A stretch of DNA of 64,000 nucleotides, from assembly GCA_045598025.1 (NCBI GenBank), contig JAZLLH010000060.1:14084-78083 (forward strand), written 5' to 3'. Source of the DNA: UBA1195 sp045598025 (GTDB lineage: Bacteria > Bacteroidota > Bacteroidia > Bacteroidales > WCHB1-69). Made by a program: the position numbers and the translations under genes. Below the pieces are notes generated by a model. The model saw only the letters and a program-made list of their open reading frames with translations, was not told the DNA's origin and searched no databases. Shown piece by piece: positions 34,742 to 43,696 of the stretch (positions are counted from its first letter, which is position 1; every line of letters starts with the position of its first letter).

Positions 34742-35440
34742 TTAGTTTGCCGGTTCATGCAGGAAATCCATGAATTCCATGGCGCGGGCTTCCAACATCA
34801 CCACCACTTTGTCTATACGGTTGATCAGAATGTTATGACAGATATAGCCGATAATGCCGACCACCAGTCCACTGGCTGTCGTAATCAAAGCAGTATATAT
34901 ACCGCCGGCCAAATCACCGATCTGCAGATTGTTGCCACTGTGGGCCATGTCGAAGAAAGCGACAATCATACCCGTCACCGTACCGAGGAATCCCAGCATC
35001 GGAGCCACAGAGGCCAGAGCAGCCACCACGCCGACACCTTTTTCCAGACGGGCCACTTCCAATTGTCCCACATTGCTGATGGCTTCATTGATATCCGGCA
35101 GCGGCCGTCCCAGACGGGAAAGTCCTTTGTCAACCATGCGGGCGAGGGGCGTATGGGTGCTGCGGCACAAGCCCAAAGCAGAATCCAGGCGATCATGATG
35201 CATGAAATCGCGAATATTGTTCATGAAATTGGTATCGTCCTTGGACGCCTCCCTCAGAGCGAGAAACCGCTCCACGAAAATATACACTATGATACCGAGG
35301 GAAATCAAAAGCAAAAGCGTAATCCACACTGTGCCCGGACTGAATAACAGATCCAGAATTCTCAACTTCTCTTCATGGGGAACCATGTTGTCTGCCGATT
35401 GTTCGGCCACTTGTAATAAAATCATTGACAACGTACTCAT
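34742..35440 (-). CDS. exbB: MotA/TolQ/ExbB proton channel protein
   Basis: The 232-residue protein has three membrane helices (~32-52, ~125-150, ~165-190) and the family core GLSRLGRPLPDINEAI ... VAALASVAPMLGFLGTVTGMI. It forms the pentameric channel of the ExbB-ExbD motor. It begins the operon exbB-exbD-tonB-folC-nadD-glnS, joining envelope energy coupling with cofactor and translation genes. Confidence 0.93.
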   Translation of the reverse strand: MSTLSMILLQVAEQSADNMVPHEEKLRILDLLFSPGTVWITLLLLISLGIIVYIFVERFLALREASKDDTNFMNNIRDFMHHDRLDSALGLCRSTHTPLARMVDKGLSRLGRPLPDINEAISNVGQLEVARLEKGVGVVAALASVAPMLGFLGTVTGMIVAFFDMAHSGNNLQIGDLAGGIYTALITTASGLVVGIIGYICHNILINRIDKVVVMLEARAMEFMDFLHEPAN

Positions 35441-35458
35441 TTTAACAGTTATTTTTTG

Positions 35459-35466
35459 CGAAAATA
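35459..35466 (-). promoter_or_regulatory. Possible -7 element for the exbB operon
   Basis: The minus strand reads TATTTTCG, one base off TAnnTTTG, 18 bases before the exbB start. A short A6CG/CGT8 hairpin-like stretch at 35491-35508 may end the upstream SDR transcript. Confidence 0.4.
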
Positions 35467-35542
35467 CAACACTTTCGCATCAGAACGCAGAAAAAACGAC
35501 GTTTTTTTTACACAAGCCATTGTGAATAGTCAAGCGGTCAAA

Positions 35543-36349
35543 TCAGTCCATAGGATAGAGACCGGAAATGCGCTTGATCCAGAATATTACGCATGGAGGC
35601 AGCACAGGAGCCAGCCAACGGCAGAAAGCGTTTCCGAAACCGGGAATTTTTTGGAAACGTCCCCTGAACATGGCACGCACAGCCACTTTGGCTATGTGTT
35701 CCGGGCTGCACATCACGCCCAATCGCCTTGCCAGTTTGCGATAGCCATCCGACAAATGGTAGAGATTGGTGTCCACCGCACCGGGACAAACGATGCTCAC
35801 ATTGACACCGTAGTCCTTCACTTCATACCTCAAAGCGCGTGCAAACTCATGCAGATAACGCTTGGATGCAGCATAGACGGCAATGCCCGGATAAGGGAAC
35901 CAGGCCGCCAGAGAATCAGTAATCAGAATATTTCCCCTCCGCTTCCGGCACATATCGGCGGCAAAATAATGACAAAGCTGCGTAGGTGTCTCTACCTGAA
36001 GGCGGAGCAGCACTCGCATTTTTTCCGGAGAGGCATTTTTCACTTCTTCAAAAAAGAAAATGCCGGCGTTGCTGACCAGCACATCAACCTCCAGATGCTG
36101 CTGTCTGCAATATCCGTAGAGGTCGGCCGCAGCCGTCTCCAGGGAAAGATCAGTCGTCAGAGTGCGGATTTTCACTTCAGGAAACTCTTTCTGCACAGAA
36201 GCAGCCGCCTGAAGGTTTTTCTCCTCCTCGTTGCTCACCATCAGCACGGAATATCCACGGCTGGCAAACTGCCGGACATACTGCAGACCGATGCCTGAAC
36301 ATCCGCCCGTTACCAGAGCGTAAGTTCCTTTCACACTGTATTTTTTCAT
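35543..36349 (-). CDS. Short-chain dehydrogenase/reductase
   Basis: The 268-residue NAD(P)-dependent enzyme of the classical SDR fold has the cofactor motif TGGCSGIG (14-21), NAG at ~94-96, catalytic Ser146, Tyr159 and Lys163 (YAASK). The substrate is unknown; the sequence looks like the DltE/short-chain ketoreductase group. Its start overlaps the stop of the flavin oxidoreductase gene by 4 bases, so the two probably act in one pathway of small-molecule reduction. Confidence 0.9.
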   Translation of the reverse strand: MKKYSVKGTYALVTGGCSGIGLQYVRQFASRGYSVLMVSNEEEKNLQAAASVQKEFPEVKIRTLTTDLSLETAAADLYGYCRQQHLEVDVLVSNAGIFFFEEVKNASPEKMRVLLRLQVETPTQLCHYFAADMCRKRRGNILITDSLAAWFPYPGIAVYAASKRYLHEFARALRYEVKDYGVNVSIVCPGAVDTNLYHLSDGYRKLARRLGVMCSPEHIAKVAVRAMFRGRFQKIPGFGNAFCRWLAPVLPPCVIFWIKRISGLYPMD

Positions 36350-37590
36350 ATTTTCCCCTGCATTCCCAATCGTTCGGCACGCTCCACTTCCCGCTGCAGT
36401 TTTTTCGGGAGCGGTTCACTCACACACTGATGACACTTCATTTCCAAAGTGTACATGCGGGCAATGCAGTAGTTGGAATGCCGGCATTGGCAACGCTCCT
36501 CCCCTTCTTTCAGGTGATTGATAAAGGAAGGATCATGTATCAGACAGCGCGCCATCTGCACCCCTTCGAAACCGGCATGCAACACTTCTTCTATTTTTTC
36601 ACGGGATACCAGACCGCCCACATAAATCAGGGGCATGTGCAGAGCGGCTCTGAATTTTTTGGCATCTTCCAGGAAATAGGCTTCCCGGAAAGGAACGGTC
36701 GGTATCATCCAACGTCCGGCCACCGCCAAACCGGCTTTCAGCCACCAGAACTTGCGGAAATCCATGTAATGAGCCAGGGTTTTGAGTGGCATGGCACCAC
36801 GCATGACGTGCATGGGAGCCTTGCTCACAAAACCGGCAGACAGTACCAGGGCATGAACACCCAGACGCTCCAGTTCCTTGGCTACCTCTATGCAGTCATC
36901 CAATTGCATGCCTTTTTTGAATCCGTCAAACATATTGGTTTTGACCACAACGGCCATGTCATTGCCGGCCATTTTCATCACCTCCGTTATCACGTCCCTC
37001 ATGAAACGCATGCGATGATCCAGACTGCCACCGTAAGCATCGCAACGATGATTGGTGTAGGGTGACAGAAATTGGGAAATCAGATAGCCGTGACCCGCAT
37101 GGATTTCCACGCAGTCGAAACCGGCCTGTCTTGCCAGGCAAACGGCCTTGCCGAAGTCCTTGACCAATGATTCGATTTCACTGATTTTCAATGCTCTGAC
37201 AAAGGTCGGAGAATACAGATTGAAACCGGAGGATGCTCCCACAGGCATTTGTCCGCAGGTGGAGCGGTGTGTCATATTTCCACAATGCCCGAGTTGTATG
37301 GACGCCTTGGCTCCTTCGGCATGAATGGCATCCGTAAGACGTTTCAGTTCCGGCACGATTTCTTCCCGCATCCACAACTGTCCGTCAAAAGAAAGACCGC
37401 TGCGGTTGACAGCAGCATAGGCAACGGTCGTCATACCGATGCCGCCCTTGGCCACACTGAGGTGGTAGTCGAACAAGTCCTGTGACGGTCTGTTGCCGTA
37501 ACACATATTCTCAAATGCAGCCGAACGTATACTGCGGTTGCGCAAGGTGATGGGTCCCAACTGAAGGGGCGTGAACAGTAATGATTCCAT
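36346..37590 (-). CDS. Old-yellow-enzyme-type NADH:flavin oxidoreductase with a cysteine-rich C-terminus
   Basis: The 414-residue TIM-barrel FMN enzyme starts LFTPLQLGPITLRNRSIRSA and has the substrate-binding GHGYLISQFLSPYTNHR motif and the YVGGLVSREKIEE phosphate-binding region. Old yellow enzymes reduce activated C=C bonds. At the C-terminus there is a CQCRHSNYC ... KCHQC cysteine cluster that could bind a metal or Fe-S cluster, as in 2,4-dienoyl-CoA reductase relatives; the spacing is not the standard one. Overlap with the SDR gene suggests joint action. Confidence 0.88.
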   Translation of the reverse strand: MESLLFTPLQLGPITLRNRSIRSAAFENMCYGNRPSQDLFDYHLSVAKGGIGMTTVAYAAVNRSGLSFDGQLWMREEIVPELKRLTDAIHAEGAKASIQLGHCGNMTHRSTCGQMPVGASSGFNLYSPTFVRALKISEIESLVKDFGKAVCLARQAGFDCVEIHAGHGYLISQFLSPYTNHRCDAYGGSLDHRMRFMRDVITEVMKMAGNDMAVVVKTNMFDGFKKGMQLDDCIEVAKELERLGVHALVLSAGFVSKAPMHVMRGAMPLKTLAHYMDFRKFWWLKAGLAVAGRWMIPTVPFREAYFLEDAKKFRAALHMPLIYVGGLVSREKIEEVLHAGFEGVQMARCLIHDPSFINHLKEGEERCQCRHSNYCIARMYTLEMKCHQCVSEPLPKKLQREVERAERLGMQGKI

Positions 37591-37631
37591 GCTTTGTTAC
37601 ATTATGCGGGCGACGGACGCCCTATGACAAA

Positions 37632-37662
37632 CCGTCCTCCGGGAATGGCTCTCGGAGGACGG
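37632..37662 (-). terminator. Hairpin between the phosphofructokinase and flavin oxidoreductase genes
   Basis: A perfect 10-bp stem, CCGTCCTCCG (37632-37641) and CGGAGGACGG (37653-37662), has an 11-base loop and lies 8 bases past the phosphofructokinase stop. On the minus strand the tail is only TTTG, while the plus strand has a strong T run, so it may be a partial terminator or stabilising 3' end. Confidence 0.6.
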
Positions 37663-37669
37663 ATTTTTT

Positions 37670-38902
37670 TTATTTTTCAGGATATACTTTGGGAAATTCG
37701 CATCCGAAAGTGGGAAGGTAGGGTTTTCCCAGTATGTTTTGCAGAAAATCCGTATATGCATCCGTGAAGGTGAATGTCTTTTCATCGTAGTAGATGCTCT
37801 GCAGCGGCTGATTGCCGATGGCACCCATGTCGATGGTGGACATATTGTATTCCTCCAGATATTCCGGAGTAACGATACGGTTCAGCACCGGCATTTTGCC
37901 ATATTCTTCTCTCATAAGCAGATCCATGGCTTTGTCGGCCAGAGCCGAAGTAAAACGGCGATCGTAATCGGAGCAGGCTCCGGAACGGGGATAATATCCG
38001 GACACCTGGGAACGGGCCTCGATTCCGAGGCGTTTGCTGATTTCGGAAGCCACCACTCCGCTGACACCGCCGAAACGTTTGTGACCGTATTCATCGGTTT
38101 CGGAGCTGGCGTACACCATGCTCAATTCCTTGGTTTCATCGTTCCACCAGCGCACACCTTCGGAAACGGCTATCATCAGGTTCTTCTTTTCTGCATAGCG
38201 TTTTTTCACCTCTTCGAAAAAGCGTTCCTTGCGTTCGGCTGTCATCTCCACTTCAGGAACCAGGGCCATTTCGGCACCGCCGAAAATAGCGGAACCCGTC
38301 AGCCACCCGGCATCACGTCCCATGACTTCCACCACCATGATGCGCTGATGGGATTCATTGGTAGAACGCAGATGACGCACCATATTGCTGATACAGAGGG
38401 CTCCGGAAGGAAAACCCGGACAGAGCACAGCCTCTATGTCCTGATTGCCGTAACGGTGCATGGTATGCGTACGCAGGTCATTGTCGATTGTTTTAGGGAA
38501 ACCGATAACCGGGATGCCTTCCCGTTCATAGAGACGTTTAGCAGCTCCGTTGGTATCATCACCGCCGATGGTTACCAACACATCAATATGATAGCGTTTC
38601 AGATTCTCCATAATCTGAGGAACTCTGTCCTCCGGATTCTTTTTGGTAGGAAAAGGATTGGTACGGCTGGAATTCAATGCGGTTCCGCCATAGGCTCCAT
38701 TGTAGGGGACATTGGTCAGGTCCACCACATCGCCTTCACCCAACAGGCCTTTCCAGCCCTTGTGGATGCCATACACCTTGTAACCCAGCAGAAGTGCTCT
38801 TCTGCGTACATTTTCAATACTGGAATTGATTGCCGGAGTATCTCCTCCGCCGGACAGAATGGCCAGCGTTTTTCCTTTAAAAATTTTGTCGGTTTTCTGC
38901 AT
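37670..38902 (-). CDS. pfp: 6-phosphofructokinase, probably pyrophosphate-dependent
   Basis: From the ATG at 38902 the enzyme has 410 residues. It phosphorylates fructose 6-phosphate. The GGGDTPAIN loop is at ~18-26, GGDDT at 113-117 and PKTIDNDL at 136-143. An Asp in GGDDT plus a Lys in PKTIDND is the signature of PPi-dependent enzymes, whereas ATP enzymes usually have two glycines there. If so, this step is reversible and saves ATP. The ATG at 38902 is favoured because the -7 box at 38927 sits just upstream. Confidence 0.9.
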   Translation of the reverse strand: MQKTDKIFKGKTLAILSGGGDTPAINSSIENVRRRALLLGYKVYGIHKGWKGLLGEGDVVDLTNVPYNGAYGGTALNSSRTNPFPTKKNPEDRVPQIMENLKRYHIDVLVTIGGDDTNGAAKRLYEREGIPVIGFPKTIDNDLRTHTMHRYGNQDIEAVLCPGFPSGALCISNMVRHLRSTNESHQRIMVVEVMGRDAGWLTGSAIFGGAEMALVPEVEMTAERKERFFEEVKKRYAEKKNLMIAVSEGVRWWNDETKELSMVYASSETDEYGHKRFGGVSGVVASEISKRLGIEARSQVSGYYPRSGACSDYDRRFTSALADKAMDLLMREEYGKMPVLNRIVTPEYLEEYNMSTIDMGAIGNQPLQSIYYDEKTFTFTDAYTDFLQNILGKPYLPTFGCEFPKVYPEK

Positions 38903-38926
38903 GATTGAAATATTACAATTGAAATG

Positions 38927-38934
38927 CAAAGGTA
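38927..38934 (-). promoter_or_regulatory. -7 promoter element for the phosphofructokinase gene
   Basis: The minus strand reads TACCTTTG followed by C, a full TAnnTTTG match, 24 bases before the ATG at 38902. Confidence 0.72.
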
Positions 38935-38977
38935 GTCTTTTTTTGGGTACACCCACCTTGCTGACGCAAAAAAATCT

Positions 38978-39916
38978 TTAGGATAAAGCCTGGTTGACCA
39001 CAGAAGCATCCTGCAGAATCTGGTTGTATTCCTCCGGAGTGAGGTCGCCGTAAAAGAAATGGACGGGATTGACCCGCTGCCCGTTTTTGATGACTTCATA
39101 GTGCAGATGGGTGCCGGAAGCCAGACCGCTGCTGCCCATATATCCTATGACTTCTCCCCTTTTCACCTTTTTGCCCGGACTGACAGCGGTTTTCAACAGA
39201 TGGGCATAGACGGTCTTGTACCCGTTTCCGTGGTTGATGACGACCGTATTTCCATAACCGGAACCGGGATTTTCGCTGCTGACCACGCCGTCGGCAGTGG
39301 CATAGATGGCCTGCCCACGCTTGCCGACCAGATCAATGCCGGTATGACTGCGTAAAATCTTGTATATGGGATGATAACGCATTCCAAAACCGGATATCAC
39401 CTTGGGATTGCGAACCGGCGAAATGGCTGGGATACAAGCCATATGGGTCTCTTTGTTTTTCACCATTTTCCATATTTCCTCATAGGAAAGCAGTTGCTTC
39501 TGGGTGCGGGCAGTCAGTATGTCCACTTTTCGGGAAAGATGTTGCAGAGACTCCGAATTCACTTTTCCTGAAAAAGAAGAGGACTCGTTTTCCACCCACT
39601 GGTCACGGTCTCCTACCGGCTCTGCGTCCAGAATGGCCCGATACATATTGTCGTCCTTTTCCTCCATGTCCTTGAGCACATGAGACAAAGTATTCACCCT
39701 GCGGTCCAGGTTGCGGACCTGCAGTTCGGTTTCCTCCAATTCCCGTTTGAGCTGCTTTTCCTTGGGAGAAGTGAAAAAATTCGTATAAACCAACAGACAT
39801 ACGACAGCGAAAGCCACGGCAGTCGCCAGATGCGCCAGAATCTTTTTCAGCCAGTGAGTGGCTGAAACTTCCTCCACCTCGAAAGAAAGCGATTTGTGGT
39901 TGAATTTATACTTCAT
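38978..39916 (-). CDS. M23-family (LytM-type) murein peptidase, membrane anchored
   Basis: The 312-residue protein has one N-terminal membrane helix (~27-48), a coiled-coil stretch (~55-90), and a C-terminal LytM domain. Zinc ligands and catalytic residues are readable: His191 and Asp195 (SHTGIDLVG), His239 (VYAHLL) and His272 (HLHYEV), so it is predicted to be active. It would cut peptidoglycan cross-links during growth or division. The first ~15 residues (YKFNHKSLSFEVEEV) resemble a recurrent Bacteroidetes M23 N-terminus. No clear promoter is seen upstream. Confidence 0.92.
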   Translation of the reverse strand: MKYKFNHKSLSFEVEEVSATHWLKKILAHLATAVAFAVVCLLVYTNFFTSPKEKQLKRELEETELQVRNLDRRVNTLSHVLKDMEEKDDNMYRAILDAEPVGDRDQWVENESSSFSGKVNSESLQHLSRKVDILTARTQKQLLSYEEIWKMVKNKETHMACIPAISPVRNPKVISGFGMRYHPIYKILRSHTGIDLVGKRGQAIYATADGVVSSENPGSGYGNTVVINHGNGYKTVYAHLLKTAVSPGKKVKRGEVIGYMGSSGLASGTHLHYEVIKNGQRVNPVHFFYGDLTPEEYNQILQDASVVNQALS

Positions 39917-40010
39917 ATGAGAAATGTAACGGAAGGCTTGGATTTTTATTTTACAGACAAACTCAAAAAAAATTTACGGAACAATCGGACAAAGTAACGG
40001 ATTTTTTTTC

Positions 40011-40018
40011 TACTTTTG
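40011..40018 (+). promoter_or_regulatory. -7 promoter element for the nitroreductase-DUF4954 operon
   Basis: TACTTTTG followed by C matches the consensus, 53 bases before the ATG at 40072. A GTG at 40036 is also in the transcript but would put ~12 non-signal residues before the signal peptide. Confidence 0.72.
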
Positions 40019-40071
40019 CGTTTCAGGAACAATTAGTGTCAAGACATAATCACATACAAATACCAATCCAA

Positions 40072-40695
40072 ATGAAAAGAATTTCAATCCTACTGACCAT
40101 TATTTTAATTACAAGCAATATCACTATGGCACAAAAAACAATCAAACTTCCCCCTGTGGACAAGGCCATGCCCGTAACACTGATGCAGGCGTTGGATCAA
40201 CGGCATACCGGACGGGATTACAAAGATCAGGAAATATCCATTGAACATCTGTCCAACCTTCTCTGGTGCGCCAACGGAGTCAACCGGGAGGATGGCAAAC
40301 GGACCGCACCTTCCGCACGCAACTGTCAGGAAATCGACATTTACGTAGTCCTTCCGCAAGGCATATACCTGTACCAGCCCGATGAACATCTGCTGCAACT
40401 GAAAGCAGAGGGCGACCACCGTGCCGAGATAGGCATGCAGAATTTCACCCACACAGCGCCTCTGCTGCTGGTATATGTGGCCAATTATGACAAGATGGCC
40501 GACATGGACGAAAATGCCAGAAACCTGTACGGAGCCACCGACTGCGGCAATGTCAGCCAGAACGTATACCTGTATTGTGCTTCCGCCGGCCTGGAAACCG
40601 TCGCGCTGGGCTCCATTTACCGGGACAAGTGCAAAAAACTGCTTCACTTTAACGGAAAAGCCATTTTAGGACAAGCCATAGGCTTCAAAAAATAG
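40072..40695 (+). CDS. Exported nitroreductase-family protein
   Basis: The 207-residue protein has a signal peptide (MKRISILLTIILITSNITMAQ), rare for a nitroreductase, followed by a SagB-type/nitroreductase fold (ALDQRHTGRDYKDQEIS, LLWCANGVNR ... SAGLETVALGSIYRD, AILGQAIGF). The FMN-binding Arg-x-x-R style residues are present (RHTGRD). Substrate unknown; it may act in the periplasm on a small molecule or flavin. It is 7 bases upstream of a DUF4954 gene. Confidence 0.85.
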   Translation: MKRISILLTIILITSNITMAQKTIKLPPVDKAMPVTLMQALDQRHTGRDYKDQEISIEHLSNLLWCANGVNREDGKRTAPSARNCQEIDIYVVLPQGIYLYQPDEHLLQLKAEGDHRAEIGMQNFTHTAPLLLVYVANYDKMADMDENARNLYGATDCGNVSQNVYLYCASAGLETVALGSIYRDKCKKLLHFNGKAILGQAIGFKK

Positions 40696-40702
40696 TCACA
40701 CC

Positions 40703-42913
40703 ATGGATAAGGTAACCATAGTCCCCTTTGCCAAACTGAATACCGGATTCATTGACGGGGAATACATTCCCAAAGGAAAGGACGAATACTATCTGAGGGA
40801 ACTGCAAAGCAAAAAAATCATTAAGGTCAGGAACGGATGGCGGCATCTGACATCCAAGGAAATAGAAATTCTGGTCAAAAACAACAACGTATCAGACAAT
40901 TGGGACCAGATTTTCGTTACCGACCCCTTCGAACCCACCCTGATTGTCGGCAACAATTTCCACGGACTCATCCGCATCGGATCCATGAGTTACAACGTAC
41001 TGCAGTATCATGATCTGCAGCTTCCCATAGGCATCACGAACAGCAATATCGTCAGTTGCGACCTGGGAAACAATGTAGCGATACATGAAGTCCACTACCT
41101 GGCCAACTATATTATCGGCGACCTCTGCATACTGTTCAACATACAGGAAATGAGTGCTACCAACCATGCCAAATTCGGCAACGGAATCATCAAAAAGGGC
41201 GAACCGGAAAACGTCCGGGTGCACATTGAACTGATAAATGAATCCGGTGAGCGCAGCATCCTACCCTTTGACGGTATCATTACCGGAGATGCCTATATGT
41301 GGGCCAAATACATAGACGATGATCCGCTGCAGAAACGCCTGGTTGAAATCACACAGAACACTTTTGACGACCGCCGAGGATACTACGGCACCCTCGGCTG
41401 CTCCAGCGTCATCAAAAACAGCCTGATCATCAAGGATGCCAAAATAGGAGAATTCTGCTACATCAAAGGAGCCAGCAAAATCAAAAACATCACCATACAC
41501 TCCAGCGAGAAGGAACCCACACAAATCGGAGAAGGCTGCATACTGGTCAACGGCATTATCGGCTACGGATGCCATATTTTCTATTCCATCACAGCCATAC
41601 GCTTCATCATCGGAAACAATTCCAATCTGAAATACGGTGCCCGTCTGATCAATTCCTTCATGGGGGACAATTCCACCATTTCCTGCTGTGAAGTGCTGAA
41701 CAACCTTATTTTCCCGGCGCATGAACAGCACCACAACAATTCCTTCCTGATTTCGAGCGTAGTAATGGGACAGAGCAATATTGCTGCCGGTGCTACACTG
41801 GGATCCAACCACAACAGCCGCACGGCAGACGGCGAGATCCAGGCAGGACGCGGTTTCTGGCCGGGACTTTGCGCCAGCATCAAACACAATTCCCGCTTTG
41901 CCTCCTACACCTTGCTTTCCAAGGCCGATTATCCGGCCGAACTGGACATTCAATTGCCTTTTTCATTGGTCAACAACAACCAACAGGCCAATGAACTGGA
42001 AGTTATGCCCGCCTATTGGTGGATGTACAATATGTTTGCCCTGGCCCGCAATACGGATAAATACCGCAAACGCGACAAGCGGGTTTCCAAAGTGCAGCAT
42101 ATTGAATTTGACACCTATGCCCCGGATACCATGGAAGAGGTCATACTGGGACGCAAACTGTTGGAAATCTTTACAGCCAAGGCCTGGTACAGAGTCCATG
42201 GAAAATCCACGGAAAACGTCAGTACGAAAAAATTGAGGGATGTCGGCAAGAAACTGCTCAACAAGGAACCGGAAGAAGTCGGCCGTCTGGATATTTTCGG
42301 AGACCGCATGGAAAAAAGCAAGCGTAACTGCCGCATACTGAAAGCGTACGAAGCCTATCACGCCTATGGAGACATGCTGATTCATTACGGAGTCCGCAAT
42401 GTCATCCGATTCATCGAAGACAACAAAATCACTCATTTCAGTGAAGTAGTCAAGGAATTGGGAAAAAACCACCGGCGCCAGAAAATATGGATCAACCTGG
42501 GCGGACAAATCATGATGGAAAAGGATTTGGACCACATCCGTACCGACATTGTTTCCGGAACCCTGAACAGTTGGAAAGACATTCACAAGCGCTATGATGA
42601 AATATGGAAACGCTACCCGACCGACAAACAGAGCCATGCCTACCTCTCGCTCTGCTATCTGCTGGAAACGCACAATCTGACCGAGATTCAGTGGAAAGAC
42701 ATGCTGAAGGAAGCATTACGAATACAGCAATTCATCTGCGATCAGGTATTTGAATCCCGCAACAAGGATTACAGCAATCCGTTCCGCCACATCACCACGC
42801 GCAACGAAGCCGAATTCCTGAAACTCTACGGTAAAATTGAGGACATCAGTTTTGTCCGACAGACAAAAGAAGAAACGGAAGCCTTCATACAGAAGATAAA
42901 TTCCCTGTTGTAA
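40703..42913 (+). CDS. DUF4954 protein with left-handed beta-helix repeats
   Basis: The 736-residue cytoplasmic protein belongs to DUF4954, found largely in Bacteroidetes. The N-terminal ~420 residues contain hexapeptide-like repeats (VGNNFHGLIRIG, IGEGCILVNGIIGYGC, SQSNIAAGATLGS-like) resembling nucleotide-sugar acyltransferases or pyrophosphorylase C-termini; the last ~300 residues are helical (ILKAYEAYHAYGDMLIHYG). Homologs have been linked to nucleotide-sugar chemistry only by fold. Its role with the exported nitroreductase is unknown. Confidence 0.85.
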   Translation: MDKVTIVPFAKLNTGFIDGEYIPKGKDEYYLRELQSKKIIKVRNGWRHLTSKEIEILVKNNNVSDNWDQIFVTDPFEPTLIVGNNFHGLIRIGSMSYNVLQYHDLQLPIGITNSNIVSCDLGNNVAIHEVHYLANYIIGDLCILFNIQEMSATNHAKFGNGIIKKGEPENVRVHIELINESGERSILPFDGIITGDAYMWAKYIDDDPLQKRLVEITQNTFDDRRGYYGTLGCSSVIKNSLIIKDAKIGEFCYIKGASKIKNITIHSSEKEPTQIGEGCILVNGIIGYGCHIFYSITAIRFIIGNNSNLKYGARLINSFMGDNSTISCCEVLNNLIFPAHEQHHNNSFLISSVVMGQSNIAAGATLGSNHNSRTADGEIQAGRGFWPGLCASIKHNSRFASYTLLSKADYPAELDIQLPFSLVNNNQQANELEVMPAYWWMYNMFALARNTDKYRKRDKRVSKVQHIEFDTYAPDTMEEVILGRKLLEIFTAKAWYRVHGKSTENVSTKKLRDVGKKLLNKEPEEVGRLDIFGDRMEKSKRNCRILKAYEAYHAYGDMLIHYGVRNVIRFIEDNKITHFSEVVKELGKNHRRQKIWINLGGQIMMEKDLDHIRTDIVSGTLNSWKDIHKRYDEIWKRYPTDKQSHAYLSLCYLLETHNLTEIQWKDMLKEALRIQQFICDQVFESRNKDYSNPFRHITTRNEAEFLKLYGKIEDISFVRQTKEETEAFIQKINSLL

Positions 42914-42920
42914 AATAGCA

Positions 42921-42953
42921 AAAAGAGGGTGTCCTTTAAACACTCTCTTTTTT
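42921..42953 (+). terminator. Terminator of the nitroreductase-DUF4954 operon
   Basis: AAAAGAGGGTGT (42921-42932) pairs with ACACTCTCTTTT (one mismatch) across a short loop, followed by a T run. It starts 8 bases after the DUF4954 stop. The remaining 42954-43132 holds nothing I can support. Confidence 0.82.
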
Positions 42954-43132
42954 ACTGTTTGGTTAATGTGTTTATTCTTCGCACATGTTATTATGACCGG
43001 AAAGATATGCGGAAAAGGGTTTTCACTCCATGGATACAATGTGCCATGAATACAATTCTTTTCCAGGTAGAAAAAAAGACAAATGCACACAGAATGGATG
43101 TGAATAGAATGTAAATCGTCATTTCAATGCAC

Positions 43133-43163
43133 AAAAAAAGCGGCGCAAGCGCCGCTTTTTTTG
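43133..43163 (-). terminator. Terminator of the acidic lipoprotein gene
   Basis: GCGGCGC (43140-43146) pairs with GCGCCGC (43149-43155) around AA, flanked by A7 and T7 tracts, so it is symmetric and works both ways. It lies 16 bases past the minus-strand stop at 43179. Confidence 0.9.
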
Positions 43164-43178
43164 TTACACTGAAAATGT

Positions 43179-43643
43179 TTATTTTTTGTTGTTCAGTCTG
43201 TTGGAAATAGCGTTGGCAGCAGCCTTGGCACCTTCGTCAACGGCTTTTTTACCGGCAGCGGCAGCTTTTTCCTTCACGCAACGATTGTATTCAGCTTTCA
43301 TTTCAGCCTGGAAATCGGCATCGTTCATGTAGGCGGCATAGGTCTGTTCCAGGATGGCCTTGATGCAGGCTTCCACGGAAGCGGGATCAGTCTGATAGCA
43401 GTTGCATTTTGCACGACCGGCTTCGCGAGCTTTGGAAAGAATTTCTTCCTTGTTGGCAGCGGGAGCTTCAACAACTTCAGCGGCTTCTGCAGGAGCAGCT
43501 TCCACTTCTTCGACAACGGCTTCTTCTTCCACGACGGTGGAGTCGATAGCTTCAACTTCTTCTTCCGTGTTCTTGTTTCCGCAGGAAACAGCGATAGCAG
43601 CTGCGAACAGCATGCTTCCGAAAATCATAATTCCTTTTTTCAT
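43179..43643 (-). CDS. Ala/Glu-rich lipoprotein with a cysteine cluster
   Basis: The 154-residue product has a lipoprotein signal peptide ending AVSC-GNKN. A Glu/Ala/Val-rich segment (~25-65) may be extended or helical. The C-terminal part has four more cysteines (AKCNCYQ, VEACIK, NRCVKEK) followed by an Ala/Lys helix (KAAAAGKKAVDEGAKAAANAIS). The cysteines could form two disulfides in the periplasm. I do not recognise a family. Own promoter (43697) and terminator suggest strong, independent expression. Confidence 0.75.
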   Translation of the reverse strand: MKKGIMIFGSMLFAAAIAVSCGNKNTEEEVEAIDSTVVEEEAVVEEVEAAPAEAAEVVEAPAANKEEILSKAREAGRAKCNCYQTDPASVEACIKAILEQTYAAYMNDADFQAEMKAEYNRCVKEKAAAAGKKAVDEGAKAAANAISNRLNNKK

Positions 43644-43696
43644 GTTTGTTTTTTTTTTAGATGTTTTTAATTGTTTTCAATTCGTGAAAAATTTTG

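Noticed and set aside
40036..40071. Upstream GTG start for the nitroreductase
   Set aside because: It would place a polar stretch before the signal peptide; the ATG at 40072 fits better.
42929..43114. 61-codon frame between two terminators
   Set aside because: No -7 box nearby and no plausible start; it begins inside the DUF4954 terminator hairpin.
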